A DNA stretch of 33,326 bases, from positions 1 to 33,326 of the forward strand of contig CAMAXZ010000046.1 in assembly GCA_945862325.1 (NCBI GenBank), in the 5' to 3' direction. A program made the translations under genes and the position numbers. Positions 16,977-24,511 of the stretch are shown here, in pieces; position 1 is the first letter of the stretch; every line of letters starts with the position of its first letter. This DNA comes from Klebsiella pneumoniae. GTDB taxonomy: Bacteria > Myxococcota_A > UBA796 > SXON01. The notes beneath the pieces are model-generated. The model was given only the letters and a program-made list of their open reading frames with translations, made no database searches and was not told the DNA's origin.

Positions 16977-18464
16977 CTACTTCGCCGCCGACTGCTCCGG
17001 CCGCGCGCCACGGATGTGCGCGAAGTCCTTGATGTGCCCCCAGATCGCCGTGACGCCGCGCCGCATGTAGTCGAGATCGTCGATCGAGCGCAGGTTCACG
17101 AGCTGGTGCGCCAGGAACTTGGGGTGCAGGTACAGCTTGTAGAACTGCCCGGCCATCTGCACGACCTCCTCCTGGTCCATGTCGGTGAGGACACAGGCCG
17201 GCTCGGTCATGTCGTAGCGGTCGTAGTCCTTGGGATCGAAGCGGATCCACCCGTTGCGCTGGCAGAGGTCGAACAGGGGGGTGCCGGGGTACGGCATCAC
17301 GACCGTGGCCTGGAGGTGGTGCGCGTAGCCGTTGTGCATCAGGTACTTGGCGAGGGAGAGCGTCTCGTACGCGTCCTCCTTCGTCTCCCACGGGTACCCC
17401 ACCATCATCGTGAGGTGCGGCTGCAACCCCGCCTTCGAGGCCATCTTGCACCCCTCGACGATCTGCTCGCGGGTGAGCGACTTGTCGAGGATGTCGATCG
17501 TGCGCTCGCTCGCGCTCTCGATGCCGAGGATGAGCTTGCGGAAGCCCGCCTTCTTCATCAGATGCACGTTCTTCTCGGTGAAGTAGTCGAAGCGGAAGTT
17601 GCAGTCGAAGACGACCTTCTCGTTGATCTTCCGTTCGATCATCTCGTTGCACAGGCGCGTGAGCCAATTGCCGGTGGGCAGCGCGCCGGTGTCGTCGAAG
17701 ATGTTCTTCGCGCCGTGGTCCCGGATGAGCATCTCCATCTCGTCGGCGAGGCGCTCGGGCGAGACGGTGCGGAACTTGGGGTAGGTGACGGTCCACGAGC
17801 AGAAGGTGCAGCGGCCGTACGGGCAGTCGCGGCCCGCCATCGTCCACAAGAACGGCAGCCGGTACTTCCACTTCTCGAAGTACAGGTGCGCGTTGGTGAG
17901 GTTGCGGTCCCAGAACGGGAGGGTCTCGAGATCGCCCTCGGCGGTGTAGGGGCCGCTGTTCTTGATCGTCCCGCCCTGCTCCTTCCACCAGATCCCGCCG
18001 CCCGGGGCCGTGCCGCGGGTGATCCAGTTCACGAGGCTCTGCAAGGAGAAGTCGTAGTCGCCGCCCTGGATGCAGTAGTCGGTCTGCGAACACTCGAGGG
18101 TCTCGGAGGGGTTTCCGGCGATGTGGTCGCCGAAGAGCACGCACTGCGCGCCGGGGACGCGCTTCTTGATGTGCTCGACGATGCGCCAGTGGGTGCGCAC
18201 CACGGGCGACTTCGTCTCCATGGCGACGAGCTCCGGCTGGAAGTCGTCGAGGATCCGGTCGAACTGCGCCCAGCCCTTGCGCTCGGCGATGCAGTCGACC
18301 CAGCGCACGTCGTGGCCGTCCTGCTGCAACAGGGTGGCCGCGGAGGCGGGGATGCACGGGTAGAGGTAGCTCGGCTCGTGGAACCACTGGAACTGGCGGT
18401 TCTGCGTCAACATCGGCGAGCCCTTCGGCGACTCGATGGGCGGGTAGCAGACGAGGACGCGCAT
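16977..18464 (-). CDS. Radical SAM protein with N-terminal B12-binding-like domain
   Basis: 495 aa. Residues 1-150 form a Rossmann-like domain of the type preceding B12-dependent radical SAM cores (MRVLVCYPPIES..., ASAATLLQQDGHDV, PELVAMETKSP), but without an obvious DxHxxG cobalamin motif. The radical SAM core begins near residue 205; its cluster motif reads DCPYGRCTFCSW, i.e. CX4CX2C rather than the common CX3CX2C. Downstream LILGIESASERTIDILDKS and MMVGYPWETKEDA are typical of the BchE-like/elongator-type cores. The substrate is unknown. The gene stands alone and is divergent from DUF4126. Confidence 0.87.
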   Translation of the reverse strand: MRVLVCYPPIESPKGSPMLTQNRQFQWFHEPSYLYPCIPASAATLLQQDGHDVRWVDCIAERKGWAQFDRILDDFQPELVAMETKSPVVRTHWRIVEHIKKRVPGAQCVLFGDHIAGNPSETLECSQTDYCIQGGDYDFSLQSLVNWITRGTAPGGGIWWKEQGGTIKNSGPYTAEGDLETLPFWDRNLTNAHLYFEKWKYRLPFLWTMAGRDCPYGRCTFCSWTVTYPKFRTVSPERLADEMEMLIRDHGAKNIFDDTGALPTGNWLTRLCNEMIERKINEKVVFDCNFRFDYFTEKNVHLMKKAGFRKLILGIESASERTIDILDKSLTREQIVEGCKMASKAGLQPHLTMMVGYPWETKEDAYETLSLAKYLMHNGYAHHLQATVVMPYPGTPLFDLCQRNGWIRFDPKDYDRYDMTEPACVLTDMDQEEVVQMAGQFYKLYLHPKFLAHQLVNLRSIDDLDYMRRGVTAIWGHIKDFAHIRGARPEQSAAK

Positions 18465-18513
18465 GGATTACTCCGACGTCCAAGGTGCCCCCGCGCGGCC
18501 GCCCTCGTCAAGG

Positions 18514-18550
18514 GTCGTCACGAACCGAACATCCGGCGCGTCGTCACGAA
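18514..18550. repeat. Two 11-bp direct repeats in a divergent promoter region
   Basis: GTCGTCACGAA occurs at 18514-18524 and 18540-18550, start to start 26 bp. It lies in the 126-bp gap between the radical SAM start (18464) and the DUF4126 start (18591). Spacing near 2.5 helical turns could suit a tandem-site regulator. No clear sigma70 promoter was seen here. Confidence 0.4.
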
Positions 18551-18590
18551 TACCGTGGGGTCATGCGCGTCTCACGCGCGGAGGTTCTCC

Positions 18591-19097
18591 ATGGAGCTGC
18601 TCACCGTCGTCGCCGCGCTCGGTCTCGGCCTCGTCTTGTCGATCTCTGCCGGTCTGCGGGCGTTCATCGCGCCGTTCTGCATGTCGGCCGCCGCCGCCCT
18701 CGGCCTGGTCGACCTCGGCGACGCGCTCGCGTGGATGGCCAGCCCCCTCGCGGTCGGGACCTTCGGGTTCGCGATCGCCTTCGAGCTGCTCGCCGACAAG
18801 GTGCCGGCGGTCGATCACGCGATGGACACGGTGCACTTCCTGGCCAAGCCCGCGGCGGGCGCCCTCGTGGCGATGGCGATGATGGATGGGGCCGACCCCG
18901 TGCTCGCGGCCGTGGCCAGCCTCGCGACCGGCGGGGTGGTGGCCGGAGCCACGCACGCGGTCAAAGCCACGGTTCGCCTGGGATCGACGTGCACCACCGT
19001 GGGCACGTGCAACCCCGTGCTCTCCGTCGCGGAGGACGTGGTCGCCGTGCTCTTGTCCCTCGGCGCCACCGCCGGGGTGGCCGCGCTCGCGGGCTGA
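18591..19097 (+). CDS. DUF4126 membrane protein
   Basis: 168 aa from ATG 18591, preceded by GGAGG. Four to five hydrophobic segments with the arrangement AALGLGLVLSISAGLRAFIA, FAIAFELLADKVPAVDHAMD and ALVAMAMM match the DUF4126 family. The family is found widely in bacteria and its function is not known. The gene stands alone, between divergent and convergent neighbours. Confidence 0.8.
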   Translation: MELLTVVAALGLGLVLSISAGLRAFIAPFCMSAAAALGLVDLGDALAWMASPLAVGTFGFAIAFELLADKVPAVDHAMDTVHFLAKPAAGALVAMAMMDGADPVLAAVASLATGGVVAGATHAVKATVRLGSTCTTVGTCNPVLSVAEDVVAVLLSLGATAGVAALAG

Positions 19098-19117
19098 TCC
19101 GGCTCAGGGTGCCCGGC

Positions 19118-19444
19118 TCACGTGCCGGGCGCCGCGCAGGTCAACCACAGCTCGACGAGCAGGCGCTCGTCCTCGGTCAAGGCCGTCGACGGCGGCATCG
19201 ACGGCGGGTCGTCGACCACCGTGCGGAGGACGGCGTCACGGTGGGACCACACCTCGTCGACGGTGTCGAACGTGACCCCCTCCGGCGCGCCGTAGCGGTT
19301 CGGCGCGGTCGCCGCGTGGCACCCCGCGCACCGCTCCAGGACGAAGCCGGCGCCGAAGTTGCCCCAGGTGACGACCGGCGCGTCGTCGCAGAGCGGAGGA
19401 AGCACCTCTGTGGCGCACCCGAGGAGCGCCAGGGCCAGCGTCAT
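19118..19444 (-). CDS. Small c-type cytochrome lipoprotein (PSCyt1-like)
   Basis: 108 aa. The N-terminus MTLALALLGC is a very short lipoprotein signal. CAGCH at residues 39-43 is a haem c attachment site. The following NRYGAPEGVTFDTVDEVWSH and PPSMPPSTALTEDERLLVELW, with the distal methionine ligand candidate in PSMPP, match small planctomycete-type cytochrome domains. It is divergent from the 19481 lipoprotein with only 36 bp between starts, and belongs functionally with the DUF1588/DUF1501 genes. Confidence 0.78.
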   Translation of the reverse strand: MTLALALLGCATEVLPPLCDDAPVVTWGNFGAGFVLERCAGCHAATAPNRYGAPEGVTFDTVDEVWSHRDAVLRTVVDDPPSMPPSTALTEDERLLVELWLTCAAPGT

Positions 19445-19480
19445 GGCGCGGTCGTATCGCGCGTCGGGTAGACTGCACCC

Positions 19481-20332
19481 ATGATCCTGGCGATGCTCGC
19501 GTGCGCGCCTTCGGCGGCGACGCTCCCCACCGTGTGGTCGTACGACGAGCGGCAGGAGGCGCCCGCGCCGTTTTCGCTCGACGACCTCAGCGCCGGCGTG
19601 GGCGAGGTGGTGGACGCGCTGGTCGCGGCGGACCCGCGCGAGGTGTTCTCGGCGTTCGACGAGGGCTGGGCGCGCGGCGACGAGGCGTGCCCGGAGGTGT
19701 ATCTCCACAACGCGCAACCTGTGGTGAGCGGCGATTGCACCGCCGCTTCCGGGACGACCTACCTCGGTTTTGCACTCATCAACGAGCTCGAGGGCATCGA
19801 CCTCGACTACGACGGCGCGCGGAACTACCACGAGCTCCTGCAATGGACGACCGGCCTGTTGCGGATCGTCGGGGACGACGGGTGGACCATGGAGGTGCTC
19901 GGCGACGACCTGCACCGGGTGTACCTGACGGACGACGGCGCGCGGGTGATCGACGTCTACCTGTGGGGCGACTTCTACGCCGAGGGCAACGCGTGGGGCG
20001 ACGGTTGGCTCGGGCGCAACATGGGCGTGCAGATGTACTTCGAAGGTGAGATTCGGTCGGATCGGACCACCTCCACGTGGGACGCCCGCATCGCCCGGCT
20101 CGACGGGACGGTGGAGGCCGCGGTCGTCGCGCTGACGGGGGATGACGGCTGCGCGGTCGAGGGGGCGGGCACCGTGCAGGTGGAGGACGGCGAAGGCCGC
20201 TGGTACGAGGTGCTCTTCGAAGGCGCGGCGGACTGTGACGGTTGCGGCGACGCCAGCCTGGACGGCGAGGCGCTCGGCGAGCTCTGCGTGGACCAGTCCC
20301 CCCTGTTCGGTTGGGAGGAGAGCCCGTGGTAG
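19481..20332 (+). CDS. Predicted lipoprotein of unknown function
   Basis: 283 aa. The start MILAMLAC places the lipobox cysteine at residue 8; an in-frame TAG at 19469-19471 rules out a longer N-terminus using any upstream start. The mature protein is acidic and beta-rich, with several cysteines late (DDGCAVEGAG, CDGCGD, LGELC), suggesting disulfides outside the membrane. No family is recognised. It overlaps the next gene by 7 nt, and its coding sequence carries that gene's ribosome-binding site. Confidence 0.78.
   Translation: MILAMLACAPSAATLPTVWSYDERQEAPAPFSLDDLSAGVGEVVDALVAADPREVFSAFDEGWARGDEACPEVYLHNAQPVVSGDCTAASGTTYLGFALINELEGIDLDYDGARNYHELLQWTTGLLRIVGDDGWTMEVLGDDLHRVYLTDDGARVIDVYLWGDFYAEGNAWGDGWLGRNMGVQMYFEGEIRSDRTTSTWDARIARLDGTVEAAVVALTGDDGCAVEGAGTVQVEDGEGRWYEVLFEGAADCDGCGDASLDGEALGELCVDQSPLFGWEESPW
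20314..20320 (+). promoter_or_regulatory. Strong Shine-Dalgarno fixing a GTG start
   Basis: GGAGGAG followed by five bases and GTG at 20326. It lies inside the end of the upstream lipoprotein gene and decides the start of the DUF1588-like protein over TTG codons further upstream. Confidence 0.75.
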
Positions 20333-21891
20333 TCGCCCTTCTGTGGGCGTGCGCCGGTGAGCCCCCCGCGGCGGGCCTTCCGGTCACCGCGGAGGTGTTG
20401 ACCCGCGCCAGCCTGGACGTGCGCGGCGTCCGGCCCTCCGAAGCGGATCTCCGCCGCGTCGCCGACGACCCGGCCGCGGGCGAGGACCTGTTGGACGCCT
20501 ACCTCGCCGACGCGCGCTTCGGCGACCGGGTGCGCGACGCCTTCGCGCCGGTCTACCTGACCCGCGCCGACGAGAGCGACCTCGCGGACGCCGACTACGC
20601 CCTGCTCGACGAGCCCGGGTTCCTGGTCGGCATGGGCGAGGAGCCGCTGCGCATCCTCGCGCAGATCGCCGCGGAGGACCTCCCGTACACCGACATCGTG
20701 CGCGCCGACTGGACCATGGCCGACGACGCCCTCGCCGAGCGCTTCCCCGTCGACTATCCGGCGGGGGAGACGGGCTGGCGGAAGGTCCGCTACACCGACG
20801 CGCGCCCCAGCGCGGGCATCCTCTCCACGAGCGGGCTCTGGTGGCGGTACCCGACCACCACGGGCAACGCCAACCGTGGCCGCGCCGCCGCGCTGATGCG
20901 CATCCTCACGTGCCAGGACTTCCTCGAGCAGGACATCGTCGTCGACCCCACCCTCGACCTGCTCGACGACGCGGCCGTGCAGAGCGCGCTGACGACGAAC
21001 CCCGGCTGCGTGGGCTGCCACCACAGCCTCGACCCGATCGGGTCGTACCTGTGGGGGTCCTACGTGGAGTTCAGTTGGAACGTCACGGATCTGGCGTACT
21101 ACCACCCGGAGCGCGAGAGCTTGTGGCAGACCTACGGCGGCGATGTGCCGGCGGCGTACTACGGCGAGCCCGGCGAGGGGGTCGAGGGCCTCGGGCGGCA
21201 GATCGCCCAGGATCCACGATTGATCAGCTGCATCGTGGAGCAGGTGCGCGAGGTGCTCCTTCGTCGGCCGGCGCGCGTGGACGAGCGCGACGCCCTCACG
21301 GCCCACCGCGAGTCGTTCCTCGCCGCCGGGCTGACGGTCCGCGCGTTGTACGGCGGGGTCCTCCGCGAGGCCGCGTATCGTTCCTCGGGGGAGGACGGCC
21401 CTTGGAAGCTCGTCTCTCCAGAGTTGTACGTGTCGCAGGTCGAGGGCCTCACCGGGTATCGGTTCACCGTGGGTGGGCGGGACGTGATCCAATACGACAC
21501 CTTCGGGCTCCGCACGCTCGCGGGCGGCGGTCGGTCGGTCTACGGCGCGTCGTCCGCGAGCGACGCGACGCCGACGGCCACGGTGGTGCTCGAGCGCATC
21601 GCGGAGGCGGCGGCGGCGCACGTGGTGGCGCACGACCGCGAGGAGCGCGCGGCGCCGCGCCTGTTCACGGAGCTCGACCCGGGAGCGCCGGCCGAAGACG
21701 ACGCGACCGTAGCCCAGATCCAAACGTTGTACCTTCGTATTCTCGGCCGTACGGTCGGGGCGGACGGCGCCGAGGTCGCGGAGGTGCGCGCCCTCTGGGA
21801 CGACCTGCACGCGCTCGACGGCCAGCCGGCCACGGCGTGGCAGGGTGTGGTCGCCGCGATGCTCCGCCACCCCGACTTCCTGGTGTACTGA
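20326..21891 (+). CDS. Secreted cytochrome-like protein, DUF1549/DUF1588 type
   Basis: 521 aa from GTG 20326, with a minimal lipoprotein signal VVVALLWAC. The N-terminal part (LTRASLDVRGVRPSEADLRR) resembles DUF1549. The central part (NRGRAAALMRILTCQDFLEQ, then NPGCVGCHHSLDPIGS near residue 225) resembles DUF1588, with a CXXCH haem c site. The C-terminal LYLRILGRTVGADGAEVAEV repeats the DUF1585/PSD-like pattern. Such proteins usually pair with a DUF1501 protein, as here (TGATG overlap). The reaction is unknown; an extracytoplasmic redox role is inferred from the haem motif. Confidence 0.82.
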   Translation: MVVALLWACAGEPPAAGLPVTAEVLTRASLDVRGVRPSEADLRRVADDPAAGEDLLDAYLADARFGDRVRDAFAPVYLTRADESDLADADYALLDEPGFLVGMGEEPLRILAQIAAEDLPYTDIVRADWTMADDALAERFPVDYPAGETGWRKVRYTDARPSAGILSTSGLWWRYPTTTGNANRGRAAALMRILTCQDFLEQDIVVDPTLDLLDDAAVQSALTTNPGCVGCHHSLDPIGSYLWGSYVEFSWNVTDLAYYHPERESLWQTYGGDVPAAYYGEPGEGVEGLGRQIAQDPRLISCIVEQVREVLLRRPARVDERDALTAHRESFLAAGLTVRALYGGVLREAAYRSSGEDGPWKLVSPELYVSQVEGLTGYRFTVGGRDVIQYDTFGLRTLAGGGRSVYGASSASDATPTATVVLERIAEAAAAHVVAHDREERAAPRLFTELDPGAPAEDDATVAQIQTLYLRILGRTVGADGAEVAEVRALWDDLHALDGQPATAWQGVVAAMLRHPDFLVY

Positions 21892-23129
21892 TGCGCGTCA
21901 GCCGCCGCGCCTTGCTCGGGTCCGCCGCCGCCGCCCTCGCGTTTCCGCGCGTCGCACGCGCGGCGGTCGAGCCCGCCCAACGCAAGCTCGTGTACGTGAT
22001 GAACTATCGCGGGTGGGACCCGACGCGGGTGTTCGCGACCGAGTTCGGCAATCCGAACGTCGACATGGAGCTCGACGCCACCCTCGCGCACGCGGGTTCC
22101 CTGCCGTTCGTCGACCACGAGAGCCGCCCGTCGGTGCGGGCCTACCTCGAGCGTTGGCACGCGAGCACGCTCTTCGTCAACGGCGTCATCGCCCCGTCGC
22201 CCAGCCACACCGAGTGCCTGCGCTTCATGATGACGGGGGGCAACGCTGCGAACGCCGCGGACTGGCCGGCGCGGATCGCCTGGGCGTCGCGCGATCGGTA
22301 CGCCTTGCCGCACGTGGTCATCCGTGGCCCGCAATTCGGCGGCGAGGCGTCGAGCGTCGTCACGCGCGTCGGCACGTCGGGCGCCATCGCCGACCTCTTG
22401 GACGGGTCGGTGCTCGAGAACGGCGACCTCCCGGTGGCCGCGCCCTCGCCGGAAGCTCGCGCCGCGGTCGACCGTCACCTCCAGGCGTGGTCGAGCGCGC
22501 GCGCGGGGACCGCCCCCGGCCGGGCCGCGGGGCTCGTGGGCGGGTACGCGAGCGCCCTGGAGCGGGCGACCACCCTGAAGGCCGAGCGCGACGCGGTCCG
22601 CTGGGCGACCAGCGCCGATCTCGCGGCCCAATCGGACCTCTGCGTCGACGTGTTGCGGCTCGGCCTGAGCCGGTGCGTCACGATGTCGCACGAGGCCGTG
22701 AGCTGGGACAGCCACGCCCAGAACGACCAGTATCAGGCGATCAACTTCGAGATCCTCTTCAACGGCCTGGATTACCTCATGGCCCGCCTCGCGGAGACCC
22801 CCGGGGAGCACGCCGCCACGCTCGCCGACGAGACCGTCCTCGTCGTGTGTTCCGAGATGGGGCGCACGCCGCAGCTGAACGCGGGCGAGGGGAAGGACCA
22901 CTGGCCGCACACGTCCGTCATGATCACCGGGCCCGGGGTCACCGGCGATCGCGCCGTGGGCGGCTTCACCGAGTACTACTACGGCGACACGATGGATCTC
23001 GACACGGCCGAGCTCCACCCCGACGGCGTGGCGCTCTACACGCCGATCATCGGCGCGACGATCCTCGCCCTGCTCGGGGTCGACCACGCCGAGCTCGGGG
23101 TCGATCCGATTCGGGGAGTGCTCACCTGA
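21891..23129 (+). CDS. DUF1501 family protein, Tat-exported
   Basis: 412 aa. The N-terminus MRVSRRALLGSAAAALAFPR is a twin-arginine signal (SRRALLG). The mature part follows DUF1501, an alkaline phosphatase/sulfatase-fold family: VYVMNYRGWDP, PSHTECLRFMMTGG, VSWDSHAQNDQYQ, VLVVCSEMGRTPQLN and GKDHWPHTSVMITGPG, the last two carrying likely metal ligands (E, H, H). Export in folded state suggests a cofactor or metal is loaded in the cytoplasm. Translationally coupled to the DUF1588-like gene. The last 8 bp overlap the convergent methyltransferase. Confidence 0.87.
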   Translation: MRVSRRALLGSAAAALAFPRVARAAVEPAQRKLVYVMNYRGWDPTRVFATEFGNPNVDMELDATLAHAGSLPFVDHESRPSVRAYLERWHASTLFVNGVIAPSPSHTECLRFMMTGGNAANAADWPARIAWASRDRYALPHVVIRGPQFGGEASSVVTRVGTSGAIADLLDGSVLENGDLPVAAPSPEARAAVDRHLQAWSSARAGTAPGRAAGLVGGYASALERATTLKAERDAVRWATSADLAAQSDLCVDVLRLGLSRCVTMSHEAVSWDSHAQNDQYQAINFEILFNGLDYLMARLAETPGEHAATLADETVLVVCSEMGRTPQLNAGEGKDHWPHTSVMITGPGVTGDRAVGGFTEYYYGDTMDLDTAELHPDGVALYTPIIGATILALLGVDHAELGVDPIRGVLT

Positions 23130-23829
23130 CGTCGGCGACGATCAGACAGTGCGCCACGATGTCGCCGTAGCTGCCGCACCGCACCCGTGAGACCACGCGC
23201 GGCGTGAAGCCGGCTTCGCGCAGGAGGTCCGCCCAGGCCTCACGCCCGCGGAGCTGCACCGGCGCGCTCGCGGTGATGCCCCAACCCACGGCCAGGGCCT
23301 CCTGCCCCAGGGCGATCTGGAGCTTCCACCACGGTTCAGTGTCGTTCTCCTTGATTACCAGGACCCCGTCGGGGGCGAGGCGGGCGCGCGCGTCCGCGAG
23401 GAGTCGCGTGACCGTTCCGTCTTCGAGGTGGTGCAGGACGTCGATGGCGACGACGGCGGCGCAGGCCGGCAGCGCGGCGGTCCCGAGGTCGCCGGCGCGC
23501 AGCCGGAGGTTGGGGAGATCGCCGAACGATCGGCGTCCACGGTCGATCTTCGCGGCGTCGAGGTCGAGGCCGACCACCTCGCGCGCCGGCGCTTCGACCG
23601 CGAGCGCCGCCGCGAAGAGCCCGAACCCGCAGCCCACGTCGACCACGGTGCCGTGGGGCGGCACGTGGGGCGCCACCGCCGCGTAGGGGGTGCCGTACCA
23701 GCGTTGCCGGAGACGGGCGGCGTCACGGACGGACCGTGCCCGCGCGAACAGGGCGTGCGGCAGGGCGGGGGGCGTCGGGCTCTCGGGGGTCAGCGCGTGA
23801 TAACCGCGGCCGGTGGGGCTCGAGGGCAT
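23122..23829 (-). CDS. Class I SAM-dependent methyltransferase
   Basis: 235 aa from ATG 23829 (an ATG 16 codons upstream, 23877, is also open but lies inside the divergent gene). Motif I is VVDVGCGFGLFAAAL, motif II VVGLDLD, and AVVAIDVLHHLEDG is the typical post-II/motif III region. A methyltransferase-11/25 type enzyme acting on a small molecule or lipid is likely; the substrate is unknown. Its ATG and that of the divergent reductase share the palindrome CATG at 23827-23830. Confidence 0.82.
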   Translation of the reverse strand: MPSSPTGRGYHALTPESPTPPALPHALFARARSVRDAARLRQRWYGTPYAAVAPHVPPHGTVVDVGCGFGLFAAALAVEAPAREVVGLDLDAAKIDRGRRSFGDLPNLRLRAGDLGTAALPACAAVVAIDVLHHLEDGTVTRLLADARARLAPDGVLVIKENDTEPWWKLQIALGQEALAVGWGITASAPVQLRGREAWADLLREAGFTPRVVSRVRCGSYGDIVAHCLIVADVR

Positions 23830-24511
23830 GAAGGTCTTCACGAACACCGCGATGAGCGCCGACGGCAAGATCGCCACGCGCGCCTACGACCTCCTCGCCT
23901 TGGGCACCGCCACGGACCGGCGTTGGATGAGCGTCCTGCGCGCGCGTGCCGACGCGGTGGTCGTCGGCGGCCGCACGTTCCGCAACTGGCCGCTGCCGCT
24001 GGTGCCGGACGCTGCGGACCTCGCCGCGCTCCGCGCCGAAGGCTTCCCCGACTGCGAGCACCCGCCGATCGAGGGACGCACGTGGTGGAACGTCGTCGTC
24101 ACCCGCGGGCTCGATGTGCCCCGAACCGGGCGCTACTGGTCGGACCCGAGGGTGAAGCCTCTGTTCTTGACGACGACCCCCGGCGAGGTGCCGCGCGGTG
24201 AGGTGGAGGTGCACGACGCCATCACGGTGTCGCGCATCCTCGACGCCCTTCGCCGGCGTGGCTGCGAGCGCGTGCTCGTGGAGGCCGGTGGCGATCTCAT
24301 CTACCAGTTCCTCGCCGCGGACGCCGTCGACGAGCTGTACCTCACGATCTGCCCGCTCGTCGTGGGCGGCGCGGGCGCGCCGAGCCCGGTCGACGGCCCG
24401 GGGTTCGCCGCTTCGGACCTCCGTCGCCTGCGGCTCGAAGCCGCCCACCGCCACGGCGACGAGCTGTATTGTCGGTACGCGGTGCCGCGGCGCGCGGCCG
24501 TCAGCGGGTGA
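23828..24511 (+). CDS. RibD C-terminal/dihydrofolate reductase-like reductase
   Basis: 227 aa. The start FTNTAMSADGKIA, ARADAVVVGGRTFRNWPL and the later RVLVEAGGDLIYQFL, VDELYLTICPLVVGG segments define the RibD_C reductase domain, which reduces pyrimidine intermediates of riboflavin synthesis or related substrates using NADPH. There is no N-terminal deaminase domain, so this is a stand-alone reductase. The context does not contain other rib genes. The 3' end overlaps the convergent membrane protein by 11 bp. Confidence 0.85.
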   Translation: MKVFTNTAMSADGKIATRAYDLLALGTATDRRWMSVLRARADAVVVGGRTFRNWPLPLVPDAADLAALRAEGFPDCEHPPIEGRTWWNVVVTRGLDVPRTGRYWSDPRVKPLFLTTTPGEVPRGEVEVHDAITVSRILDALRRRGCERVLVEAGGDLIYQFLAADAVDELYLTICPLVVGGAGAPSPVDGPGFAASDLRRLRLEAAHRHGDELYCRYAVPRRAAVSG

